This document shows positions 7,187-14,437 of a stretch of DNA of 16,260 nt, one piece after another. The stretch is from Synergistaceae bacterium UBA5560 (lineage in GTDB: Bacteria > Synergistota > Synergistia > Synergistales > Aminiphilaceae): NCBI GenBank assembly GCA_002425685.1, contig DIMS01000117.1:30857-47116 (forward strand). The letters run 5' to 3'. The translations under genes and the position numbers were made by a program. How positions within the stretch are numbered: position 1 is the first letter of the stretch; every line of letters starts with the position of its first letter. Below the pieces are notes generated by a model that was not told the DNA's origin, searched no databases, and saw only the letters and a program-made list of their open reading frames with translations.

Positions 7187-8893
7187 ATGAGGAACATGGC
7201 TGGACGAGGGCAAGACGAGCGTGACATCACCGGAGCCTATTACTTGGGGCTCATGCACGGCGCGGGATATCGGAGTGGCGACCTCCGCAAACCGCTCATC
7301 GGTATCGTCAATTCCTGGACGGATGTGAATCCGGGGCACAAGCCGCTGCGGGAGCTGGCCGGATTCGTCAAGGAGGGTGTCTGGGCGGGGGGCGGCGCGC
7401 CGGGGGAGTTCACGGTTCCCGCTCCCTGCGATGGTATGGCCCAGGGACATGGCATGCACTACGTGCTTCCCCAGAGGGATCTCATCGCCGCCTCCGTCGA
7501 GGCCATGGTGGAGGCCCACGGTTTCGACGGGCTGGTGATGCTCGCCTCGTGCGACAAGATCATCCCGGGCATGCTCATGGCAGCGGCGCGGCTGAATCTG
7601 CCCACCCTCTTTCTCACGGCGGGGGCCATGCTTCCCTTCGCCGAGGGAGAAAGGACCTTCGTGACCTCGGACCTCAAAGAGGCCATCGGAAAAAGGAACA
7701 GCGGCACCATCGACGACGAGACCTTCCGGCGCTGGACCTGCGGTTTCTGTGCCTCCGGCGGCACCTGTTCCATGTTCGGCACAGCCAACACCATGGGAAC
7801 CTTTCTGGAGGCGACGGGGGTGGCACCCTTCGGCTCCGCCACCATGCTCTTCTGCGATGCCGCAAAAGTGCGGCAGGCCCGGGACGTGGGAGAACGAATC
7901 GTCGCCCTGGTCCGGGAGGAACGTCCGCTCTCGCTTTTTCTCAACGCCGCGTCCATGACGAACGGCATCAAGTACGTCTCGGCCACAGGAGGGTCGACGA
8001 ACGCCGTGCTCCACACGCTGGCCCTGGCGAAGGTCCTCGGGATGGATCTCGACCTGCGGCGCTTCGACGCCATTCAGGAATCCGTCCCCGTCGTCGCCAA
8101 GTTCAAGCCCTCGGCGGAGCCCAACATCGACGACTATCACCGCGCGGGAGGGGTACGGGGCGTGCTTGCCACCATCCGGGAGCACCTGGATACCACGGTG
8201 CCCCTCGCCATGGGCGGAACGCTGGCGGAGAACCTTGACATTCCGGGAACACCCGTGAATCGCCGGGTCATCCGACCCCTCGCGGAACCGCTTCACGAGA
8301 AAGGGTGTTTCTCCATTCTCTCGGGAAATCTGGCTCCCCTCGGGGCGGTGGTGAAGAAGAGCGGTGTGGATCCCCGCATGTTCCATCACGTGGGGCCCGC
8401 AGTGGTGTTCGACTCCGAGGAGGATGTCCGGATCTTCCTTCTCTCGAAAAAGGTTGAGCCCGGTTCGGTTCTGGTGGTACGCTACGAAGGGCCCAAAGGA
8501 GGTCCCGGCATGCGGGAGCTCTCCATACCGGCGGCCATGCTCGTGGGCATGGGGCTCGCCTCGTCGGTCGCCATGGTTACGGACGGCCGTTTTTCCGGTG
8601 CCACCCGCGGTCCCTGCGTGGGGCACGTGGCTCCCGAGGCGTGGATGGGCGGTCCCCTGGCGCTCGTCCGCGACGGTGACCGTATCGAAATCGATCTGGA
8701 GCGCAAACTCCTCCAGCTTCACGTGAGCGAGGCCGAACTGGAACACCGCCGCGGGGGGGTGAGACGTCCGGAACGGCCCCTTCGCGGCATGCTCGCCGCC
8801 TATCGCGCCGGGGTCGGATCCGCTCATGAGGGTGCGCTCTGGCTCTACCGGGAGAATGTCGGGGAAGACGACACGGACGCTACCTGGAAGTGA
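7187..8893 (+). CDS. IlvD/Edd-family dehydratase (dihydroxy-acid or sugar-acid dehydratase)
   Basis: This 568-residue Fe-S enzyme converts 2,3-dihydroxy acids, or aldonic acids, to 2-keto-3-deoxy acids. It shows NSWTDVNPGHKPL (42-54), PCDGMAQGHGMHYVLPQRDLI (C81), ASCDKIIPGMLMA (C122), GGTCSMFGTANTMG (C194), SATGGSTNAVLH and, near the C-terminus, VTDGRFSGATRGPCVGHVAPEA. C122 and C194 are the two conserved cluster ligands. The position that is Cys in the [2Fe-2S] subgroup (NPC) is Gly50 here, as in E. coli-type IlvD, while C81 may supply another ligand. The start is taken as ATG 7187 with GAAAG upstream; ATG 7196 is an alternative with a site that is rather too close. No ilvB, ilvC or leu genes are nearby and the gene sits between a UxaA-type enzyme and an FAH enzyme, so a catabolic sugar-acid role is more likely than valine/isoleucine synthesis. 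Confidence 0.9.
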   Translation: MRNMAGRGQDERDITGAYYLGLMHGAGYRSGDLRKPLIGIVNSWTDVNPGHKPLRELAGFVKEGVWAGGGAPGEFTVPAPCDGMAQGHGMHYVLPQRDLIAASVEAMVEAHGFDGLVMLASCDKIIPGMLMAAARLNLPTLFLTAGAMLPFAEGERTFVTSDLKEAIGKRNSGTIDDETFRRWTCGFCASGGTCSMFGTANTMGTFLEATGVAPFGSATMLFCDAAKVRQARDVGERIVALVREERPLSLFLNAASMTNGIKYVSATGGSTNAVLHTLALAKVLGMDLDLRRFDAIQESVPVVAKFKPSAEPNIDDYHRAGGVRGVLATIREHLDTTVPLAMGGTLAENLDIPGTPVNRRVIRPLAEPLHEKGCFSILSGNLAPLGAVVKKSGVDPRMFHHVGPAVVFDSEEDVRIFLLSKKVEPGSVLVVRYEGPKGGPGMRELSIPAAMLVGMGLASSVAMVTDGRFSGATRGPCVGHVAPEAWMGGPLALVRDGDRIEIDLERKLLQLHVSEAELEHRRGGVRRPERPLRGMLAAYRAGVGSAHEGALWLYRENVGEDDTDATWK

Positions 8894-8909
8894 AAAGGAG
8901 AGGACGACA

Positions 8910-9785
8910 ATGCGTTTGGCGACGATCTGCCTTGATGGCTGCGAAGAAGCGGCGGTGCTGGTGGGGAGCGTTCCCGTTCCCCTGACGCTGGTGAACCGGA
9001 ACCTGGGGACGAACTGGATTCCCTCGGTCTTCGATCTCGTCGTGTCGGGCGAGCTGTTCCACATGACCGACTGGTACCGCGCCGAGGGTGCAGCGGATCT
9101 CGAATCCCTCGCGAAGGAATGCGGCGTGGAGAACGTCACCTACGCTCCGCTCTACCGGACGCCCGGAAAGATCTGGGGTATCGGGCTCAACTATGTGGAC
9201 CACGCCGCCGATCTGGCGGAAAAGGTACCCCAGTCCGAACCGGCGAGTTTCATGCGCCCCGCGAGCACTGTCGTCGGATATGGTGACCCTGTGCGGATTC
9301 CCCTGCAGTCCGAGAAGACCACCGGCGAGGCCGAGCTTGGTGTGGTGTTCGGGAAATATGCCCGGAACGTTTCCCGGGAGCGTTGGCTCGACGTGGTGGC
9401 GGGGTTCGTGTGCATCCTCGACATGACCGCCGAGGACATCCTGCGGCGCAATCCCCGTTACCTCACCCGGAGCAAGAGCTTCGACACCTTTTTCAGCTTC
9501 GGTCCCCATCTCGTCACGCCGGACGAGATTTCGGACGTGGCGGCTCTCCGGGTGGCCACGGTGAAGAACGGAGAGGTTTGGGCGGAGAATACGCCGAAGA
9601 ACATGATGTTTCCTCCGGACGAACTGGTGGCTTTTCACAGCAGGGTTTTCCCCTGGTGTCCCGGGGATATCCTCTCCACGGGAACGCCCCGGGCGGTGGC
9701 CTTGGAGCACGGAGATCTTCTCGAATGCCGTATCACCGGCTTCGAGCCGCTCCGAAATCCCGTGGAGGACCTGAAGCGCCTCTGA
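8910..9785 (+). CDS. Fumarylacetoacetate hydrolase (FAH) family enzyme
   Basis: This 291-residue protein belongs to the FAH fold of Mg/Mn-dependent enzymes that hydrolyse, dehydrate or decarboxylate keto acids. The metal ligands E140, E142 (TTGEAELGVVFGK) and D171 (CILDMTAED) are visible, as are GIGLNYVDHA (90-99) and the late motif PGDILSTGTPRAVALEHGD (251-269). I chose ATG at 8910, 16 bases after the IlvD-family stop, with GGAG about 9 bases upstream; a longer frame overlapping the previous gene has no family-like sequence. In sugar-acid pathways an IlvD/Edd dehydratase often makes a 2-keto-3-deoxy acid and an FAH-family enzyme acts next, for example in the pentonate and L-fuconate routes. 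That role is inferred from context. A damaged copy of this gene's 3' end lies just downstream. Confidence 0.9.
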   Translation: MRLATICLDGCEEAAVLVGSVPVPLTLVNRNLGTNWIPSVFDLVVSGELFHMTDWYRAEGAADLESLAKECGVENVTYAPLYRTPGKIWGIGLNYVDHAADLAEKVPQSEPASFMRPASTVVGYGDPVRIPLQSEKTTGEAELGVVFGKYARNVSRERWLDVVAGFVCILDMTAEDILRRNPRYLTRSKSFDTFFSFGPHLVTPDEISDVAALRVATVKNGEVWAENTPKNMMFPPDELVAFHSRVFPWCPGDILSTGTPRAVALEHGDLLECRITGFEPLRNPVEDLKRL

Positions 9786-9797
9786 GGCGAGAAAAAA

Positions 9798-9876
9798 TGC
9801 CGGGGATTCCGGGAACTCGATTCCACGGGAACGCCCGGTCGGTGTCTTTTGAGCACTGAGATTGATCGAATACTGT
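9798..9876 (+). pseudogene. Decayed duplicate of the 3' part of the FAH gene
   Basis: Bases 9822-9876 align with 9675-9731 inside the intact FAH gene. I count about 46 identities over 55 aligned bases with two one-base gaps, starting with the 15-base identical run TCCACGGGAACGCCC. The intact copy encodes STGTPRAVALEHGDLLECR. The remnant starts as STGTPG and then loses frame through the gaps. Weaker similarity (TGCCGGGGAT against TGTCCCGGGGAT) extends left to about 9798. The remnant ends exactly where the inverted-repeat element is inserted. It is probably what is left of a second FAH-family gene, or of a tandem duplication, and is too short and frameshifted to encode anything. Confidence 0.75.
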
Positions 9877-9975
9877 GGAATCTCTGAATAAGGCTGCGTC
9901 AGCCCCGCAGGGCGCCTTGCAGAGCCTGATGCGACCCGAGTCAAGGGAAAGCGAACGGTCTTATTCAGAGCTTCC
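9877..9975. mobile_element. 99-bp MITE-like element with 16-bp terminal inverted repeats
   Basis: The left end GGAATCTCTGAATAAG (9877-9892) and the inverse of the right end GGAAGCTCTGAATAAG (9960-9975) match at 15 of 16 bases. The element is flanked on both sides by CTGT (9873-9876 and 9976-9979), a 4-bp target-site duplication. The 67-bp interior has no coding capacity and can fold (GCGTCAG and CTGATGC arms). Small size, terminal repeats, target duplication and no transposase define a miniature inverted-repeat element. The ends resemble the IS5-type terminal repeat GGAAGGTGCGAAYAAG as I remember it, so the driving transposase is probably IS5-family. The CTGT target does not fit the YTAR preference of IS5 itself, so the subgroup is uncertain. 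Confidence 0.85.
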
Positions 9976-10021
9976 CTGTACTCAGATTTTCTCTGGAAGG
10001 GCTGTCGGAATGGGAAAACGC

Positions 10022-10035
10022 GCCCGTTCGCGGGC
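10022..10035. repeat. Small GC hairpin with TTCG tetraloop
   Basis: GCCCG (10022-10026), loop TTCG and CGGGC (10031-10035) form a very stable mini-hairpin, with further pairing possible between GGGAA just left and TTCCC just right. It lies in the spacer between the MITE and the nitroreductase gene. It could stop some transcription from the FAH operon, but no real T-tract follows, so its role is unproved. The rest of 9980-10122 holds only the hairpin at 10080-10097 and the nitroreductase ribosome binding site. Confidence 0.4.
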
Positions 10036-10079
10036 TTCCCTTGCAGAGAGCTTTCGGGCTCGAATGCCCTTTTCCGAAG

Positions 10080-10097
10080 CTCCGTCGTGTGACGGAG
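10080..10097 (+). promoter_or_regulatory. Perfect 7-bp hairpin just upstream of the nitroreductase ribosome binding site
   Basis: CTCCGTC (10080-10086) pairs perfectly with GACGGAG (10091-10097) around GTGT. It lies 25 bases before the nitroreductase start and just ahead of the strong site GGAAGGAGGAG. It could be a 5' mRNA stabilising stem, a dyad operator or a chance palindrome. No T-tract follows, so it is not a terminator. Confidence 0.4.
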
Positions 10098-10122
10098 GAG
10101 AGAATGCGGAAGGAGGAGCGGC

Positions 10123-10665
10123 ATGGCGTTTCTCGATCTTGTGCGGCGTCGCCGGAGCGTTCGGGCCTATGCGCCCGATCCGGTTCCGCGGGAGATGCTC
10201 GACCGGTGCGTGGAGGCGGCGCGCCTCGCTCCGAGCGCCTGCAATTCGCAGCCCTGGACCTTTCTTCTGGTGGATGACCCGGAGCGCCGAAGGCGTCTCG
10301 CCGAGGCCGCCTTCGGCGGGGTCTACCGCATGAACTCCTTCGCCGCCCAGGCTCCGGTGCTTGTGGCGGTGCTCACCGAACGTTCCCGTTTCGCTGCTCT
10401 GCTGGGAGGATTCTTTCGGGGGGTTCAGTACAGTCTTCTCGACGTGGGCATTGCGGTGGAGCATTTCGTGCTCCAGGCCTCGGAGGAAGGGCTGGGTACC
10501 TGCTGGCTCGGATGGTTTGACGAAAAAAACGTCAAGCGCGTACTCGACCTTCCCGCCGGGGCGAGGGTGGACGTGTTGCTTTCCGTGGGATTTCCCGTTC
10601 CCGCCGAGGGGGCGAAGCCCCGGGCTTCCCGAAAGTCCCTGGAGGAGATGCGGCGCTATTGCTGA
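10123..10665 (+). CDS. Nitroreductase-family FMN oxidoreductase
   Basis: This 180-residue protein is a compact member of the nitroreductase family, flavoproteins that use NAD(P)H to reduce nitro compounds, quinones or other electron-poor substrates in the cytoplasm as homodimers. The FMN-binding N-terminus RRRRSVRAYAPDPV (8-21) and the PSACNSQPW motif (37-45) are typical. The second half carries DVGIAVEHFVLQASEEGLGTCWLGWF (107-132), with the GLGTCWLG flavin loop. It starts at ATG 10123 after an excellent ribosome binding site, GGAAGGAGGAG. It points the same way as the FAH operon but is separated from it by 337 bp holding a gene remnant and a MITE, so it is probably its own transcription unit. 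Its physiological substrate cannot be read from sequence. It ends 126 bp before the convergent DUF1537 gene, and I see no convincing terminator in that gap. Confidence 0.93.
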   Translation: MAFLDLVRRRRSVRAYAPDPVPREMLDRCVEAARLAPSACNSQPWTFLLVDDPERRRRLAEAAFGGVYRMNSFAAQAPVLVAVLTERSRFAALLGGFFRGVQYSLLDVGIAVEHFVLQASEEGLGTCWLGWFDEKNVKRVLDLPAGARVDVLLSVGFPVPAEGAKPRASRKSLEEMRRYC

Positions 10666-10791
10666 GGTGCCGCTTCCGGTTCCTTCCTCGCACCGCCCCG
10701 TGTTCTTCTTTTCGGGAGCGTCCCCTTTTCCTGCGTCCGGTACTGGAAATGAATGCCTCGACTCTCTCCGGCGTGGTGCACGGTTTGTGTC

Positions 10792-12024
10792 TCAGCCGCG
10801 CAAGCGGAGGATGGCCGCGGCGATGCTTCGGGAGGTTCCGAAGGCCCCTGCCTTGGTGACGAGAGGAAGGCCGTCCAGATTGCCACCATGGACGCGGAGC
10901 AGCGGGATGCCCGGCTCGATCTCCTCGATCACCACCGTTTCCACCACGGAGAGCCGTTTGAGGATCTTCGCCGCCACGTCGCCGCCGGAGAGAAAGAGTC
11001 CCCCCGGCCGATGGCGCCGGACCAGGGTGCACGTGAGATCTCCGAGAAAAGCGGCGATGCGGGTGGCGTCGTTGCCGCGGTGGGTCGCCGAAGAGGGATC
11101 CTCCGGGCGCGAGCTGGCGATGAGGACGTTTCGGCCCTGGAGGAGCAGGGAACCCACGGCGTCGACGGTCTCTTCCAGGATCCCCGGAACATTGCGGAGA
11201 AAGGCGCCCATGTCGGGAGTGAAACCCGTTGCGGTGCCGCTGTCCAGCACATGTCTTACCTGTTCGATACTTCTGGGGTGAACGCTTCCCACCACGGCCA
11301 GAACAGGGAGCTCCCTCCTGACCAGAGCTTCCGCCAGACCGGCGGAGCCTGCCCACAGCACCGTCTCGGGGGCAACGGAGGCGGTCACCGCCCGGACGAG
11401 ACGCCGCAGATCCTCGTCGGTCTCGGCATCGAAGGTGTAGCGCCCTTCTTCCCGCAGATTCCCGCATCGTGCCCCCGGAGGCGGCAGAAGAAATCCGCCC
11501 CGGAGTTCCTCCAGGCGGACGTGGCGGGGAGAACACGCTCCCGCCCCGCGGAGGAGCAGGGAAATGTCCGAGGTCGTTACGGGCTTGAGGGGGTCTCTGG
11601 CCATGGCCGTCCGGGAGACGGGGGTCCCCTCCACGGAGAGAATCCCGTCTTTCACGGTGCGCCCCATCTTGGGAAACGCTGGGGCGAAGACTGCCGTGGG
11701 AAGCCCGAGACCCTGCTGCAACGCCTCCACCTCGACCGCCGTGTTGCCCCGGAGCGTGGAATCCGTCTTCAGATAGAAAACGGTGGTGCCGACGAAACGA
11801 TGCAGCTCCGCAGCGAGGGCGGCGATTCTGGAAAAGGCCTCCTCCGCGGGAAGATTCCGTGTCTCCGTGTCCACCACCAGAACGTTCGAGGCTCCTGCGA
11901 TCCCCCGGAGGTCTTCCGGGTCAAGAAGAACCCGGGGGAGATCGTTGTGGAAATGGAGGAACTGCAGGGCCGTGTCGCAGGCGCCGGTGAAGTCGTCCGC
12001 GAGGACGACGTAGCGGGGGGACAT
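10792..12024 (-). CDS. Four-carbon acid sugar kinase (DUF1537 family, DtnK/OtnK type)
   Basis: This 410-residue protein matches the DUF1537 family of ATP-dependent kinases that phosphorylate D-threonate, L-threonate or D-erythronate at O4. The N-terminal substrate domain has LADDFTGACDTA (8-19), VDTETRNL (51-58) and KTDSTLRGN (86-94). The C-terminal nucleotide domain has GSVHPRS (246-252), LFLSGGDVAAKIL (343-355), EEIEPGIPL (367-375) and VTKAGAFG (389-396). I start it at ATG 12024, five positions past the pdxA2 stop and just before MSPRYVVLADD. A TTG at 12036 would overlap pdxA2 by 8 bases and lacks a ribosome binding site. Tight spacing to pdxA2 means coupled translation. With PdxA2 the kinase forms the published D-threonate module (kinase, then oxidative decarboxylation to DHAP). 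Exact stereochemistry of the substrate is inferred from the partner gene. Confidence 0.92.
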   Translation of the reverse strand: MSPRYVVLADDFTGACDTALQFLHFHNDLPRVLLDPEDLRGIAGASNVLVVDTETRNLPAEEAFSRIAALAAELHRFVGTTVFYLKTDSTLRGNTAVEVEALQQGLGLPTAVFAPAFPKMGRTVKDGILSVEGTPVSRTAMARDPLKPVTTSDISLLLRGAGACSPRHVRLEELRGGFLLPPPGARCGNLREEGRYTFDAETDEDLRRLVRAVTASVAPETVLWAGSAGLAEALVRRELPVLAVVGSVHPRSIEQVRHVLDSGTATGFTPDMGAFLRNVPGILEETVDAVGSLLLQGRNVLIASSRPEDPSSATHRGNDATRIAAFLGDLTCTLVRRHRPGGLFLSGGDVAAKILKRLSVVETVVIEEIEPGIPLLRVHGGNLDGLPLVTKAGAFGTSRSIAAAILRLRG

Positions 12025-12028
12025 GCCG

Positions 12029-13033
12029 TCAGGCAACGCTGTGTCGACCGGCGGTGCGGTGCCGGGCGAACTGCACGGCGAACTCGATGGCCGTGCGAAG
12101 ACTCGTGGGATCCGCAGTTCCCTTTCCGGCCTTGCCGAAGACCGTTCCGTGGTCCACGGAGGTGCGGATAATGGGCAGTCCCACGGTGATGTTCACGCCT
12201 CCCATGAAATCGAGCAGTTTGAGCGGGATGTGCCCCTGGTCATGGTACATGACCACCGCAATGTCGTACCTGCCGTTTTTGCAGTGAAGGAACGCCGTAT
12301 CCGGCGGAAGGGGGCCGGTCACGTCGAACCCTTCGTCGAGGGCGGCCTCGATGGCGGGGACAATGTGGTCCATTTCCTCCGTGCCGAAGAGGCCGTGTTC
12401 GCCCGAGTGGGGATTGAGGCCGAGCACGGCGATGCGGGGGTTTTCGATGCCCAGCCCGCGCATGGCACCGTCGGCGAGACGGATCACGTGGAGGACCCGT
12501 TCCTTCGTCACCCGGTCGCAGGCTTCGCGGAGGGAGACGTGGGTGCTCACGTGAATCACCCGGAGCGGGCCTCCCACGAGAAGCATGGCGGTTCCCCTGG
12601 ACCTGGTGAGATCCGTGAAGATCTCCGTATGTCCCGCGTAGTCATGTCCTGCCAGGTTGAGGGCTTCCTTGTGCAGCGGCCCCGTCACCGTGGCGTCCAC
12701 CTTGCCCGCCAGGGCCAGTTCGATGGCGCGCTTCACATAGGCGTAGGCGGCTTCGCCGCAGGAAGCCTGAATTTTCGCGAAGGAGTAGTCCCCTTTCAGG
12801 GAACCGCACTCCACCAGATTGATGCATCCGGGAACATAGTCGTCGGGATCCTCCAGGATCTGGAGTTTCCTCGTGGAGCCCACGATGGGCTTTACCTTCT
12901 CCACCACCAGTGCGTCGCCTACGAGAACGGGGCGACACGTCTCCTCGAAACGCCCTTCCTCGATGACCATGAGAGCGATTTCGGGACCCGCTCCGGAAGG
13001 ATCTCCAAGAGTTATTGCCACTTTCGGCTTCAT
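12029..13033 (-). CDS. pdxA2: PdxA-family dehydrogenase, PdxA2 type (4-phospho-D-threonate dehydrogenase)
   Basis: This 334-residue protein belongs to the PdxA family of metal- and NAD-dependent dehydrogenases that oxidise and decarboxylate 4-phosphorylated hydroxy acids. It opens with the family start KVAITLGDPSGAGPEI (4-19). The metal-binding His are visible as H165 (HVSTHVSL), H209 (LNPHSGEHG) and H264 (MYHDQGHIPLK), with RTSVDHGTVFGKAGKGTAD (290-308) completing the active site. The start is ATG 13033 with AAAGGA about 9 bases upstream; a longer frame reaching back to 13249 overlaps the previous gene and is not family-like. True PdxA makes the vitamin B6 precursor. The DUF1537 gene only 4 bases downstream, and the absence of other vitamin B6 genes, point to PdxA2, which turns D-threonate 4-phosphate into dihydroxyacetone phosphate and CO2. 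A terminator-like hairpin precedes this gene. Confidence 0.9.
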   Translation of the reverse strand: MKPKVAITLGDPSGAGPEIALMVIEEGRFEETCRPVLVGDALVVEKVKPIVGSTRKLQILEDPDDYVPGCINLVECGSLKGDYSFAKIQASCGEAAYAYVKRAIELALAGKVDATVTGPLHKEALNLAGHDYAGHTEIFTDLTRSRGTAMLLVGGPLRVIHVSTHVSLREACDRVTKERVLHVIRLADGAMRGLGIENPRIAVLGLNPHSGEHGLFGTEEMDHIVPAIEAALDEGFDVTGPLPPDTAFLHCKNGRYDIAVVMYHDQGHIPLKLLDFMGGVNITVGLPIIRTSVDHGTVFGKAGKGTADPTSLRTAIEFAVQFARHRTAGRHSVA

Positions 13034-13059
13034 GGGGAACAGTCCTTTCGCGTCGAGTG

Positions 13060-13112
13060 AAAAAAGTCCGACGGCCCGGAAGAGGGGGAGGCTTTGGGTA
13101 CGGGCCGCCGGA
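13060..13112 (-). terminator. Terminator-like hairpin between the LarA-like gene and pdxA2 (possible attenuator)
   Basis: On the minus strand TCCGGCGGCCCG (13112-13101) pairs with CGGGCCGTCGGA (13078-13067) as a 12-bp stem with one G-U pair. The stem closes a 22-base loop and is followed one base later by TTTTTT (plus A's 13060-13065). It stands in the 100-bp gap between two co-directional genes, only 27 bases before the pdxA2 start. It should end part of the transcription coming from tctA-adh-larA and so lower or condition expression of pdxA2 and the kinase. Confidence 0.75.
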
Positions 13113-13133
13113 AGAGGTTTGGTGGACGGAGGA

Positions 13134-14402
13134 TCAGAAGAGATTACCCTCCTCGTTGAAGGGCAACTCCCGAGGTTCGCCCAGGACTTCCAGGTTCGGA
13201 TGTGCTTCCGCATAGGGGATGAGATTTTCGGAGATCTCGATCTCCTCAAGGCTCACCGTGTTTTTGATGCGCACGAGACGGACGGCGTCACGATCGACGA
13301 CGTTGCTCATCTTCACTGCCGCCTGGATGGCCTGGCGGTCGTTTCTGAGCACCATGGGCACCTTGACGCTCATGGGTACCGTGGATGTCAGGGCGTTCGG
13401 ATAGGTCTGTTCGAAGTCGAACTTTCGGTAGGCCCGAGTGGTGGTGATGTCCAGAATGCCCAAACCGTTTCCGTTGCCGCCGGATTTGTCGGTGATGTCC
13501 AGCACCGCCACACGGGTGATCCTGGGTCCCCCCGAAGCGTAGGGGGTGTGGTAGCGCCCGACGATGTTCGTGTCGAAACCGGTGCCGCAGATGTCTTTGC
13601 CGATCTCGTCGATGACCAGCACGTCCAGCTCGTCGAAGAAAATCCGCGGATAGAGTTTCCACGCCTCCTGCAGCAGTTCCGGTTCGCGAGGTTCGATGCG
13701 TTCCTTGGGGAGGACCTCCAGAAGCGCCGTCTCGTGGAACGCGTTCTCCACGACGCCGACGGCGCAGAGAACGTTCTTCTTCGCCAGCGTCACCCGTGCG
13801 ACGGAGGGAATGTTCGCCGCCATGCCACCGAAACCGAGGCGATGTGCGTGATCCGCTCCTCGTTGTTTTCCCATGCCGATGGTGACCATCTTCATGAGGC
13901 CGCTCTCGTAGGAGCCCCGGAAGGCGGGATGAGGTTTGACGCGGTTGACGATCACGATGGCGTCCGCTTCGTCGGCGTATTTATCGAGGTAGACGGGGCA
14001 TCCCGTGTCGGACGTGCCGAGCTGTACCGTCTCCATGGTGGCCCGGATAGGGGCTCCCACGGACTCCTCGGTGATGCCCATTTTGGCGAGGAGGTGAGTC
14101 TGCCCCTCGGCGGTGGCGCCGCCGTGGCTCCCCATGGCTGGAAAGAGAAAGGGCTCCCCTCCTGCGGCACGGATCTCCCGCACGAGCACCTTGAGCATAA
14201 GCGCCAGATTCGTCACGCCACGGCTTCCTGCGGTGACCGCCACGGTCTGTCCCGGGCGGATCGCCTGCAGGGTTCCGCTCTCCCGGAGTTTCGCGGTGAG
14301 CATCGCCTCCACATCGTCGATCCGCGGTCGGGGAAAGATCTGGCGCACCTTCACGACCCGCGGGAGCGGTATGGGTGCCAACAGAGTGTCGATGGCCGAC
14401 AT
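13134..14402 (-). CDS. LarA-like nickel-pincer racemase/epimerase homologue (DUF2088)
   Basis: This 422-residue protein resembles lactate racemase LarA and its homologues, which racemise or epimerise alpha-hydroxy acids at C2 by hydride transfer on a nickel-pincer nucleotide. Visible conserved parts are VAVTAGSRGVTN (54-65), PAMGSHGGATAEGQ (88-101, H93), RVKPHPAF (154-161, H158), GLMKMVTIGMGKQRGADHAHR (168-188, K171, K179, H185, H187) and FDELDVLVIDEIGKDICGTGFDTN (256-279). The His/Lys pattern agrees with LarA's H108, H174, K184 and H200, although I matched these by eye. The start is ATG 14402, chosen for AAGGAGG 9 bases upstream; a longer frame to 14504 overlaps the dehydrogenase gene. The cofactor genes larB, larC and larE are not in the window. 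Position between a dehydrogenase and the kinase/PdxA2 pair suggests that it epimerises a C4 (or other) sugar acid. That is an inference. Confidence 0.85.
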   Translation of the reverse strand: MSAIDTLLAPIPLPRVVKVRQIFPRPRIDDVEAMLTAKLRESGTLQAIRPGQTVAVTAGSRGVTNLALMLKVLVREIRAAGGEPFLFPAMGSHGGATAEGQTHLLAKMGITEESVGAPIRATMETVQLGTSDTGCPVYLDKYADEADAIVIVNRVKPHPAFRGSYESGLMKMVTIGMGKQRGADHAHRLGFGGMAANIPSVARVTLAKKNVLCAVGVVENAFHETALLEVLPKERIEPREPELLQEAWKLYPRIFFDELDVLVIDEIGKDICGTGFDTNIVGRYHTPYASGGPRITRVAVLDITDKSGGNGNGLGILDITTTRAYRKFDFEQTYPNALTSTVPMSVKVPMVLRNDRQAIQAAVKMSNVVDRDAVRLVRIKNTVSLEEIEISENLIPYAEAHPNLEVLGEPRELPFNEEGNLF

Positions 14403-14437
14403 GGGCCTGCGCCTCCTTGCAGAAATAGGTACGACAA

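Noticed and set aside
7187..8893. Loss of a cluster Cys (Gly50 in NPGH) as a sign of a dead IlvD enzyme
   Set aside because: As I recall, E. coli-type IlvD also has Gly here; the two core Cys motifs are intact.
7079..9139. 686-codon minus-strand open frame opposite the IlvD-family gene
   Set aside because: It is antisense to a well-supported enzyme and low-complexity (His, Gly, Arg rich), with no recognisable domain or ribosome binding site.
9786..9850. Intrinsic terminator directly after the FAH gene
   Set aside because: The CCGGG...CCCGG arms pair imperfectly and the T-run is short; similarity to the FAH coding sequence explains the stretch better.
10753..12171. 472-codon plus-strand open frame opposite the DUF1537 kinase
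   Set aside because: It is a mirror frame; the minus strand has complete DUF1537 motifs.
12036..13249. Longer starts for the kinase (TTG 12036) and pdxA2 (13249)
   Set aside because: The extra residues are not family-like, overlap neighbours and lack ribosome binding sites; the internal ATGs at 12024 and 13033 fit better.
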